The translations under genes were made by a program, and so were the position numbers. The notes below the pieces were generated by a model, which saw only the letters and a program-made list of their open reading frames with translations, was not told where the DNA came from and searched no databases. From Xylogone sp. PMI_703 (lineage: Eukaryota; Ascomycota; Leotiomycetes), in the NCBI GenBank assembly GCA_021399445.1, contig JAJTUQ010000001.1:2480001-2544000 (forward strand): a stretch of DNA of 64,000 bases. Reading direction: 5' to 3'. Shown piece after piece: positions 10,970-20,526 of this stretch; position 1 is the first letter of the stretch; each line of letters opens with the position of its first letter.

Positions 10970-11415
10970 AATGGATAGATACAAGCTCAATTAAGCTCTG
11001 GAGAGCGATATATTTCACTGTCTAAATAGCAATGGAGTAGGCCACGATATGCTGTACGAGCATAAATCAGATGTTATGAGGCAATTGGAAAAAGAAGCTC
11101 AACGAAGGTTTATAATCGAGATCCGAGAAAGAAGCTCTCGAACTTGTATTGTTTGTGGTAACGTCATTTGTGCCTCGAATACCAGGCTCATGTCGAGATT
11201 TAACGGAGACCCAGAACTCGGCCGAGGGACTTTCGGTGGTTTCGCGTCTTTCAAGGAGCTATCTCCGTTATCGAAAGACGCGCCAAGATCTTTGTATATT
11301 GCAGCGAATTTATGGCCTTGGCTCTCAACATTCGGGCTATTATTACGCAAGAACCCAATCTGTTAACTGAGTAAACAATATCAAACCCAATTCAACAGTC
11401 AAATTCCGATTGAAA
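10970..11415. promoter_or_regulatory. Shared divergent promoter, sod2 / psf3
   Basis: 446 bp separate the two start codons on opposite strands. I see no clear TATA box near either start. Both genes must have regulatory sequences in or across this interval, or overlapping transcripts. Confidence 0.55.
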
Positions 11416-12096
11416 ATGTCATACTACGACATCGACGCCATCTTAACAGATGCCCAGGTACCTCCACCTTTCCCCCTACCCCTCTCACAAAAAAAAGACA
11501 ATCCTATAAACTTCTCTATTCAAAACCCACCACAAGCTGACTCCCTTCAGAAACTCCCCTGCACATTCAACCTCTCAGTCCCACACCTAACCCACCTCGA
11601 CCCGACAACCCCGGGCCCCCTCCGCTCCGGCACCCGTCTCGACCTCCCCCTCTGGCTCTCCATAATGCTCGCCGTCTCCGCGCCCTCGCCCTCCCAAATG
11701 CCCGGGCAACCCTCATCCCTCGTAACCCTCGACCTGCCCGACTCCCTCTCCCCACGCGTGCTCAACGCCCTGAAAGCCGACGCCCGCAGCGTGGATCTGC
11801 GTGTTCTCGATCCCTACTTCTACGCCCTGGGGGCGCGGATTCTCGAGCTGTTCGAGGAAGACGAGGTGTGTGAGGTTTTGTTGGAGAGCTTTAGGGCCAG
11901 GGCGGAGGGGATTAGAGATTTCGCGGGGAATACGGGCGGTGGGGGGGCTGCTTCTGGGGGAGGGGCGAAGGGGTTGGGGATCGATGGGGTGGAGTTCTTA
12001 AGGGGGTTGGATGAGATGGAGAGGGGGCTTTTTAAGGCTGCGCATGAGGGGAGTAAGGGGGTTAAGAGTTGGTTAGGGGAGGCGAGGAAGAGATGA
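11416..12096 (+). CDS. psf3: DNA replication complex GINS subunit PSF3
   Basis: Exons 11416-11457 and 11551-12096 give 195 residues. The 93-nt intron (GTACCT...TTCAG) is a multiple of three and has no in-frame stop, so an unspliced reading stays open. Splicing restores the diagnostic N-terminus MSYYDIDAILTDAQ-KLPCTFNL of PSF3 proteins. GINS (SLD5-PSF1-PSF2-PSF3) joins MCM2-7 and CDC45 to form the replicative helicase in the nucleus. The B-domain-like start is followed by the A-domain helices (LDLPLWLSIMLAV, LDPYFYALGARILELF). A Gly-rich insert (about residues 145-160, NTGGGGAASGGGAKGLG) lies before the C-terminal helix and is not part of the core fold. Total length matches the family. Confidence 0.93.
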   Translation: MSYYDIDAILTDAQVPPPFPLPLSQKKDNPINFSIQNPPQADSLQKLPCTFNLSVPHLTHLDPTTPGPLRSGTRLDLPLWLSIMLAVSAPSPSQMPGQPSSLVTLDLPDSLSPRVLNALKADARSVDLRVLDPYFYALGARILELFEEDEVCEVLLESFRARAEGIRDFAGNTGGGGAASGGGAKGLGIDGVEFLRGLDEMERGLFKAAHEGSKGVKSWLGEARKR

Positions 12097-12506
12097 GGTG
12101 GGAGGGAGAGGGTTGAGAAAAGTTGGTATGGTTGGGTTGGAGTCTCGGGGAAAGCATTGCGAATGGCGTCGTGGGTTATGGGAGATACTGGAATGGAATG
12201 CCTCTATGATTTACAATGATGAGCTGTGTTACCATGCGAGTAGGAGTTCATTTATATTTTGCAAAGGGATTTATATGGCTTCATTAAAGCGAGCACTAAA
12301 AGGATTCACAAATACTGAATAAAACATCAAGGATATGCAGATCAAGACGTTATGCCTTCAACTCTACTTAAAAACATATACTTATACAAGAATAAGAAAA
12401 ATGTTACATCTGGCGTTGGCCATCCAATCCAAAAACATCCCCTGGAGACCCCACAGGAGTCAAGTCATAAAAAAAGGTTTCACTGTCATCGTTCGCTCTT
12501 TGAAGC
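12097..12506. other. Convergent spacer
   Basis: 3' regions of psf3 (plus) and the secreted protein gene (minus). Short open frames here have no motif. No gene seen. Confidence 0.55.
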
Positions 12507-14027
12507 TTAAAATCCTCTCAAACTCCTTCTAACATGGTCATGACGACGTCTGAGAACGCCATCACCAACTTGGCGTCTGATAGCAGCACCGGTTGGAGCC
12601 GCGACGCCAGTAGGAGCTGCCACAGTGACGGTGACCATTTGAGTGACCACCTTGGTTCTTGGAGGAGCGCAGGTACCTGCAGAGCCTCCGAGACCACCTC
12701 CATTGCCATTGTTATTGCCGCTGCCACTTGAGTTTCCGCTACCATTATTCTTGCTGCCGCCATTCCCGTTGCCGTTGTTTTTGCTGCTGCCACTGTTGCC
12801 AGATTGGCTGCCGCTGTTGTTGTTATTACCACTGCTACCGGATTGACTGCCGCCGTTATTGTTGCTACCACTGCTTCCAGTTTGGCTTCCGCTGCTTCCC
12901 TTGCTACCACCACTGTTTCCGTTGCCGTTGTTCTTTCCAGTGTTGCTTCCAGAGTTTCCAGTGCTCGAGCTTCCATTATTGCTTCCACTGCTACCACTCT
13001 TGCCATTGCCGTTGTTGTTATTGTTGCTACCGCTGCTCTTGTTACTTCCTGAAGCAGCAGAAGTGGCAGCTGCAGCAGTAGTCTGAGTGATGACAACGGT
13101 GTTGGCAGCACTTGTGTTATCAACAACAGTTGAAGCAATCACAGAGACACCAGACGCAGTCGACAAGCTTGCAGAAGCTGGAATGGTTGCAGTAGCAGTA
13201 AGGGTACCGGGAGTGGATGCAGAAGCGGAAGCTGAGCTGGCTGCACCACGACATTTCGTGTGCTGAGTCTTGCAGTCCTCAATGAAGAAAGCTTTACCAG
13301 CAAGGATGGTACAGGTGGTGAGTTGGTTGTCGCAAGCAGCGGCTGCAGCGGCAGCTAAGTCTTCAAATTCTTGCTCCAAGACGATGAAGATCTCTTGGAG
13401 GGAAGATGAGCCGGAACCAGAGCCCGACCTGTGTTTCTTACCCACAGGCGGTGGTGTTGAACCGAGACAGTCCACGAATTCGAAGAAAGTAACTAGTTCC
13501 ACTTTAACAACCGTTACAGCTGTTGGTGGTGCCGGGGATGAAACTGCTTTTTCGGTGGTGGCTGTATTCTTGTCCCCTGCTGCGGCAGAAGTAGTGGCAT
13601 CAGAGGAAGAGGTCGTGGTGGTGGTGATGGCAGCAGCAGCAGTACTGGCAGCGGCTGAGGTAACCACATCTGAAGTAGAGACTGTAGAAGCGACAGAAAC
13701 GGGTTGCGCTGAAGCACTGCTTGATGCAGCCTTGATGGTAGAATTGGCGAAAATAGAAGCCGTCGAGGTGCTGATTGCGGATGTGATGGTCTGAATGTTG
13801 ACGACATCACTGATGGTGGTGGATTGTGATATTGCTGAATCCGTCGCGTTTACGGTAGCAGATACAGCGGAGTCTGTACCGGGCAGAGAGGCACTAATGA
13901 GCGATACAGCCTCCGAAGAAGAGGAAGTGGATAAACCCGAAGCCCTAGTTGTGGTATTGAAGAACTTGGCATGACCTTGAGTCGCCAAGAGCAAAAGAAC
14001 GGCATATATTCCCTTTGATTGGACCAT
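12507..14027 (-). CDS. Secreted low-complexity Ser/Thr/Gly/Asn-rich protein
   Basis: Single exon, 506 residues, ATG at 14027. Residues 1-20 form a secretory signal (MVQSKGIYAVLLLLATQGHA). A Ser/Thr/Ala-rich, likely O-glycosylated stretch follows to about residue 170. A short ordered block (about 175-270) contains VELVTFFEFVDCLGS, an Ala-rich helix and a four-cysteine pattern, CDNQLTTC...DCKTQHTKC, which recurs in fungal extracellular proteins of unknown function. After another Ser/Thr/Val stretch comes about 120 residues of Gly/Ser/Asn repeats, then CAPPRTKVVTQMVTV and a basic tail with RR and RRR sites. No GPI-anchor-type hydrophobic C-terminus is present. A cell-wall or matrix role is likely by composition only. 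Long open frames on the opposite strand are by-products of the repeats. Confidence 0.75.
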   Translation of the reverse strand: MVQSKGIYAVLLLLATQGHAKFFNTTTRASGLSTSSSSEAVSLISASLPGTDSAVSATVNATDSAISQSTTISDVVNIQTITSAISTSTASIFANSTIKAASSSASAQPVSVASTVSTSDVVTSAAASTAAAAITTTTTSSSDATTSAAAGDKNTATTEKAVSSPAPPTAVTVVKVELVTFFEFVDCLGSTPPPVGKKHRSGSGSGSSSLQEIFIVLEQEFEDLAAAAAAACDNQLTTCTILAGKAFFIEDCKTQHTKCRGAASSASASASTPGTLTATATIPASASLSTASGVSVIASTVVDNTSAANTVVITQTTAAAATSAASGSNKSSGSNNNNNGNGKSGSSGSNNGSSSTGNSGSNTGKNNGNGNSGGSKGSSGSQTGSSGSNNNGGSQSGSSGNNNNSGSQSGNSGSSKNNGNGNGGSKNNGSGNSSGSGNNNGNGGGLGGSAGTCAPPRTKVVTQMVTVTVAAPTGVAAPTGAAIRRQVGDGVLRRRHDHVRRSLRGF

Positions 14028-16204
14028 CTTGACGGATATAGAGAAGGTGAGGATCTTTTTTTAAGATAAGCTAAAAATGACAGTGAAGAGAATGGAATTG
14101 TTCAAAAAAAGGGTGACCGTGATCCAGCACGTCTAATAGAATGAATGGATAAAAAACGAAAGGCAACGGCCAGAATGAACAAGGAATGAAAGGAACCAAC
14201 AACGGATGGCATGAAAAAGATCGCTGGACCGGCCACGCGCGATGGTTCATATATGATCTGCCAAACCAAGGGAAATCGGGTCACCTAAGCCTAGGAGGGA
14301 ACCCGTGGGACCCCTTGTTCCCCAGCTCATCTAAGCTCAGGCTGGAGGATTACTGTAACAGCCTCGACCCCTTTGAGCGGGTGTTCTGGAGCATGAAACT
14401 GTGATTGGAACCCCGGGCACGGAGACTGGCGCCGGATTTACATCCAAAAATCGCACCTTGGAGGTGGTTAGGATTCCAGAAGGGGACCAAAGTGCAGGCC
14501 GAGTCGAGATGCCTGTGCTGATGGCCGAAGATCCAAAACATCATCCATCCCGTTGGGAAGGTTTCTTCAAACTGCCAAGACTTTGAGCTATCTCCGTAGC
14601 TGACAAGGCTTGAGCTCTGAAAAGGGCTCATAGGAACACAGTCCCCTATGAACAAATAAAAAAGAATGAAAGGCGATATATCCTACCTATATCCTACCTT
14701 TTACATCGCGACCAATTTAACTCTCAACTCACCATTTCCCTTCAGCACCATGAATCACCGTTTCATTATACAGCCAATTCACGATCCCAGTGTTAATCAG
14801 ATCAGTCAGCCCAGCACCAACAAACGGCCCCCTCAAACACCTAGATCGTCTGAAGTCTGAGAGTTTGAAGTTTCGCTTTCCCCTTCCCCTTCAACGTCGC
14901 AATATCCTTCGCTTGGTTTTAAAAGTTAGTGTATACGGCCAATCAGCAAGCCTCGATTATCAGCCACTCGCGTGGTGAGGCTCGGTTCCGTTTCACGAGC
15001 TCGCGGATAGGGTTCGTCTTTAAATTAAGCCCCTTCAGGTGAACAGGTGCACAGGAAGGAAGCAACCGACCCTCTCTTTGAAGGAGCAAGAGGAGTGACT
15101 TGGTGCTCTCGTGTTTGAGATTCGGCTTTGGGTTGTACTATACACCTGCGACCTTTAATGGCGATTGCGCTGGAGGCCAGTTGTTTTGAGCTTGATCTTT
15201 GTTGTTTGAAGATGAAGGGAAAGTCTTGCCGATAGTTCTCTCCTCGTCGCACAGACCCTCGGTTTCAGCATCCGGCCAGGGCGGTGGTGTTTGGCAGAAC
15301 TCTTTTAACGTCACAATTTGGGCGGTAAAGGGCGGCAGTATGGGTCGCACCAAGTAAGCTTAAAAGTACTTTGCCCCAACCGGATCTGCATCACGATTTC
15401 TTGCACATCAATGATGGATCCTCAATATTAGATTAGGCTTGGGCAGGGAACTATCCAATTACACAGGTACAATGCTAATTATGAATTATGCTTAGATTAT
15501 TTGCCAATTCCTGTTGGGATTATGCGACCCCAGCTGGACATACAATCAATCCCTTTGATATAGCCTCAGTTCTCTCTGCAATCCACAACCATTACCACAT
15601 CTCACATATCCCTGGATAAGGATCCCGTGGCGTCACTGTCTCAATCTTGAGAAAAGCTCAACCTCCATGCGTTCTGCCGGCGTGGAATAGCGTGTCGTGA
15701 CTTGCATTCGGAATGCTCGAACTGAGCGCTTGGTGAGTGGCCTGCCTCATGATACTTTCTAAAACTCGTTTTTCAACATAAACAACCCCATCTGGGACAT
15801 TTCTTCGGCTTCCAGTTATGAACTCGTTTAATATGCGTTGTAAGACCATCTTTGTCAATAAAATTACTAGAGCACTGTGGGTAAGAAAATGGCCTCTTTT
15901 TTGGGACAATAGATTTATTCCACTTGCACTTTGGTTCGTGTATGGCAATTTCTTTGGTTGACTTTGATCTTAGCCTTTAATTGTAGCCCTTCATGGCTAG
16001 TGTGGTATTCATTGACTTGCGGCTGTAGCTCGTTGAGTAACTGTACCATCAATCTTCTGATCCGGGGTCTCTGGCATTTGCTGCCGGAGGCACAATCGCC
16101 TTGTCTGTTTGTCGGGCTACTCGGAATTGATCATGAAAGCTTATGGCGTATCTTTATGTGAAGATCACGTCGAATTCCGAGGCTACCTAAAGAATGATTA
16201 GATT
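14028..16204. other. Intergenic region, 2.2 kb
   Basis: Moderate GC with several short frames (for example minus-strand 14350-14655 and 15658-15948) but no recognisable product, splice-linked exons or repeats. Probably the promoter of the secreted protein gene plus unannotated or decayed DNA. Confidence 0.45.
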
Positions 16205-16840
16205 ATGCTTACACCCAAAGTCTTTTATGAGGCACTCACTCTATTGACTCTCCCTGCCGCTTGTGCGTCCTGTGGCTCCGACTTTAGGCCCAGCAGTTGC
16301 CAGGACCGTATTGCACGCACGATGAAGGTTCAGTCCGATGGCACCAACATCGAACATCATTACCAACACTCTCATGGAGCTAGTGGGGTCAATGAATTCA
16401 CCACAAAACTCAATTCTCCATTGTCAATAAGTTTGCATGCGTGGTTCGCGCATCGATCAGAGCCGCCTGGCAAATGCTCTCCACATACCAAGCACACAGT
16501 GGTATGGTCTCCACAACTATCAGCTTCTGATGCTTGTACCGGGTCTTGTCCGACTTTTCCAATACTTTCCCCGCCAATATTTCCTGAAACACTGCCCCCA
16601 CTGAGATCGAGACTTCAATCAGAATCTCATTTGATTCGTAATGAGCCTCATCCACCTTCGCCAATGCCTTTGCAGCTGAGATTCCTTGGAATAAATACCA
16701 CTCTCGAAGAAGGCCATCCTCTAAAGAGAAAAGAATTTTTTTTTGTTGTCTGGAAGCTGGTTGCTTTGGGGATTTTCGGGGCCTTAAATAAGCCAAGATC
16801 AAGATATTCACTTGCTTTAAGACGTGTGTTGATGCCATTG
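16205..16840 (-). pseudogene. SNF2-family helicase C-terminal domain, decayed
   Basis: Minus-strand frames read, in order, KLIVVETIPLCAWYVESI, ARTTHANLLTMEN, then after a frameshift near 16412 EFIDPTSSMRVLVMMFDV, GAIGLNLHRACNTVLATAGPK, and after a second frameshift near 16270 EPQDAQAAGRVNRVSAS. These correspond to the second RecA-like lobe of SNF2 helicases: motif IV-type strand, motif V (GLNL) and motif VI (Q-x-x-GRVxR, the arginine finger). The N-terminal ATPase lobe (Walker A, DEAH) is missing, and the frame also decays beyond motif VI. This is a truncated, frameshifted relic of a chromatin-remodeller-type ATPase. The plus-strand 215-residue frame over the same bases is its shadow. Confidence 0.72.
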
Positions 16841-17288
16841 AATATCAATTGATTATGTATTTGATATGCGAATAAGAGAGTATGTGAAGAAGAGACTATG
16901 CACCGGTGAATTGGTATTATAGACATGGTTGGGACTTGAAACATGAATCCATCTATTCACAAAAACTATTTCCGAATGTCTTTATTTAAATAGTCAATTA
17001 TAAGGCTGTGTAGCTACCACAGCCGTAATAGTAATTATATATATGCTAATTACTTTTATATCCCAAAATTGTGTATGTAATCATATAATGTGGCTTCGTG
17101 TTTTCGTAACCATCATGAATCGAATAGAAGCCGCTTGTCTCCGCTCAAACCCAAACGCCAGTCACCGGCCTGATCCAACCCAGCCTAATCCATTCATGGA
17201 AAACCAAGGAGTCCCCTATACGCCATGCCGCGCCAACCAAAGTTCTCCAACTCAAAACAATACTCCAGAGATTGCTATGAGCATCTAT

Positions 17289-20200
17289 CTAGACGCCTTG
17301 TCGCCCAATATATCGCTCCAAACACTCCCGCAGAACTCGCATGCTTAAAGGTTTGGCTAAGAAATCATCTGTCCCTGCTTCCTGGCATAACCGTCTACTT
17401 TCTGGGCTGACTACCGCCGTGACTGCGATGATTGGTCGTCGTGCTTTCAGTAGCCCTGCTTTTTCTAGCTCACGGATTTCACGAGTTGTCGTGATCCCAT
17501 CCTTGCGCGGCATAGATTGATCCATCAGGATCAGGGAGATGTTCGTGTTGGGTGGTAGAGATGGAGGCGAAGATGAAGAGGACGACATTGGGCTTGGAGG
17601 ATCGAGTTCGGATGGAGTTGAAGATGGTGAGTCGAGAGAGAGGAGAAGAGAGATGCATTCAACGCCGTCGTTGGCGAGAATGGGTGTGTAACCCAAGGAA
17701 GTAAGCATTTTAGAGCCCAGCTTGCGGTTGATCTGGAATATTTTGTGAGCATATGCTGCATAAGGATACATACAGATTCAGGGGTGGACTTACGGGATTG
17801 TCCTCCACCAGCAACACAACCGGCCCTCTGCCTGGGTTCTGCGGTGTAGAAATGTCAGACACTGACATTTCCACTTGCTCAACCTTGGGTTCTTCGCTGG
17901 TGTCTTTACTATCGGCCGAGCTCACACTACCTCCTGTCTCATTCGTATCCGCAAACCGGACCCTCTGGTACAAACCTGCCTGTGCAGCCTTTTCCATCGC
18001 ACTGTGGATTGAATGGAAAATGAGAGGGCGTCGTATCGGAATGATGTGTCTCCCGGTGATGGAGTCAGGAAAACCATGCAGTTCTTTATGAATATCATAG
18101 GGAACTAGAACCGGATACTTATCCTGTGAGAGGATGGATTTCATCAATCCTGGGTCAGCTCGCAATGTTTCGAGATCCGCCCATATATATTTCAAATTAT
18201 CGTGCTCTCGAGATTCCATCTCAAAGTAGGACTGTACAACGAAAGGTTTGAAATTATACTTTTGCCAGGCAAGCTCTAGAGCTTCAGATACTTGCCGATT
18301 TGAGCCTTGGAAGATGGCAATCTCGGGAGTCGGGTCAGTATCAAGGCAGACGTTCAAAAGCTGGGGTTCAGGTTGTTGTCTCGCATTAGGCGCTTTCTTC
18401 ACAGGAATAGTAATGGTGAAAGTGCTACCGCAATCCTCGGGCCTAGCTTCATTCGATTCTGCATGTACGGTCTCAACATCTATGGTTCCATCCATTTTGT
18501 GTAAGAGCTGTTTAACGATACTCAGGCCCAGGCCTGTGCCACGACTCTGTCCTCGAGTTTGAGCTTGTTTAAAGGGTTCAAAGAGTTGAGGGAGGAAGGA
18601 AGTTGGCACCCCTACTCCAGTATCTTTGACTGTCACAACCAGTCTATCATCTTTCATCTCAACAAGAAGTAAGACATAACCAGTATAAGTGAACTTCAAC
18701 GCATTCGAGAGAAGGTTCATAATCACGCGATGGATATAAGTTTCATCCAAAAGTAAGGAGTGAGGGACATTGGGAGCTACGACAACCATGAGCTCTACTG
18801 AAACATCTTCATCTTCATTTGGAAGCATTGTAATAAGAGATTCGCAGACTACTCGAATGTCCAATGCGACTGGACGAGAGACGGCCTCGGCATCTCTCTC
18901 CAACCGTGACCAATCGAGGACATTGTTGGTAATGAGCGAAAGAGTTTTTGTGGCTCGCTGAATAGCCATAAGCAAGACTTTTCCTTCTTCAGTCAATTCT
19001 GTGCGTGAGAGTAAATCACTGTAGCCCTGTAGATGATGCAAGGGCGTGCGGATTTCATGGGATGCCGAAGCGATAAATTCACTCCTGGCGGCAGCGGCCG
19101 ACTCTGCATTTTGCTTCTGGGCGATGGCCATCCACAGCTTCTTCTTTGTCATAACAACCTCTGCTAGCCTGTTCCGAGCCACAGTTGCCGTATGGGCCAG
19201 AATGGCATTGGCCATCAGACACACAGTGATAGCAATACTACCAATGAATGCTGCCAATGCAGGTGGATATCCATTCTCCTCTGTAGGCGCAGCGTAGGTC
19301 CAAAAGTTGACTGCATACATCCCCGTAAAGTGCATGCCTGCCACGCCTGTAGCTGCAGCGACTGTGAAGAGAATTTGCTGTCCCAGATGAGTCTCCATTT
19401 CGGACATTAATGTGCACCCGACTAAACAAACACCCCAGCTGATCAGCTCAGACAGCAGAGCCAGAGACGGGTTGAATGAGAAATAGCCGTCGGGAATCTG
19501 GAGCCCAAGGATTTCAACGTAATGCATGCTCGTGATCGACAATGACCAGATGAAGGATTTGATAATGTTTCGTATGGTTGATCCATTGTACAGCACCATG
19601 CCAGTCCTCCAGAACAAGCCTGTCACTGCCGAAGGAGTCAAATTTACAGGCGTAAAGCTCATCATTTTGCTGTAGCTTCCGAAAAGGCTTGAAGAAGAGC
19701 GACGACCTGAGGAAGAGCCTCTAGATGGACTGCGGTTGCTGCTACTGAAGGGTCTACTGCTACCGTCATCGATGCCTAACTCGACGTCTACTTCAGATGT
19801 AAGCTCGCGGTATGCATTTGAGGTTGTTGTGCTGTCATTCCAAGTTGAGTGCCGGCGAGGAGGCCCGCTTGGTCTCGTCTGGACACCTTCCAGAACTCTC
19901 GTATGAGACTGAATCGACCACGTTGATCCGGCTTCAACATTGCGTCCCCGTACACTGGTATCTATTTCGGTAAAACCATTACCAGATATCTGGTCCCCGA
20001 AGTGATGAGGATAGTCGGTATCGGCATGTTCTTCGTCCTCCTGACCCAGCAAAGCATCCATGGTGTCTTCCTCTTCTGTCACCCTCAATTCTGTATTCCA
20101 CCATCCTCTGTTCCCACTGCTTTGTTTCCACTGCTGTTGCCATTTCAAGAATACTGGCCATAGCGTGTCAGATGCCAAAGCAAGAAAGGTGAAACTGATG

Positions 20201-20526
20201 GCCAGGAACAAGCCTGTAGCCGTTGATATCGGATTAAGTCGAACTGGGAGATCAATCTTGCAGGCTAGCATGGCCACCTCGTGCAGGCCCCATATCGCAC
20301 AGCAGCCAAAGGTCACGCTGGCCAGAGCAGTCCAGACCAAGGCGTCCGAAAAATGGGAGGAAGTTCGAGCCTGGCAGATGAGCTGGGTAGTGGTGAAGGC
20401 CCCCAGGAGGGAGATGGCAATTGAGCCAGCTACCAAGCCTGGGTTCCATTTCAAGTCGATCTTGCGAGCCTGAGCCAAGGGAGGAAAGAAGTTTACATTG
20501 GAGTCTGATACCATCGACGCATTCAT
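17289..20526 (-). CDS. Hybrid sensor histidine kinase with MHYT membrane domain
   Basis: Exons 20526-17794 and 17732-17289 (61-nt intron, GTAAGT/CCAG) give 1,058 residues. The N-terminus holds several membrane helices (about 30-125 and 305-445) carrying MHYT-type motifs: a degenerate GLHEVAML, then SMHYVEILG (about 332) and GMHFTGMYA (about 397). MHYT domains are thought to sense diatomic gases or redox state through a metal. A Ser-rich linker (about 130-295) separates the first and later helices. HisKA has the phospho-acceptor H490 in SASHEIRTPL. HATPase_c shows the N box (NLLSNALKF), DTGVGV and GTGLGLS. The receiver begins with VLLVEDNP, has acceptor D982 in LILMDQSMP and the lysine in FLAKPL, with a Ser/Pro-rich insert before the acceptor strand. 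All catalytic residues are present. The intron splits the receiver right after the acidic pocket. Confidence 0.95.

Noticed and set aside
12700..13060. CRISPR-like or tandem array appearance
   Set aside because: The periodicity is codon-level low complexity inside a coding frame, without equal spacers; CRISPR is not expected in a fungus.
12518..13138. Long minus- and plus-strand ORFs over the Gly/Ser/Asn repeats
   Set aside because: Repetitive codons keep other frames open; products are Leu/Val/Ala/Cys monotony. Only the frame with the signal peptide makes sense.
16205..16852. 215-codon plus-strand ORF
   Set aside because: It is antisense to clear SNF2 helicase motifs on the minus strand, and its product (His/Pro/Ser-rich) has no family features.
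19046..20473. Several plus-strand ORFs of 80-137 codons
   Set aside because: They are antisense to the membrane and linker parts of the hybrid histidine kinase.
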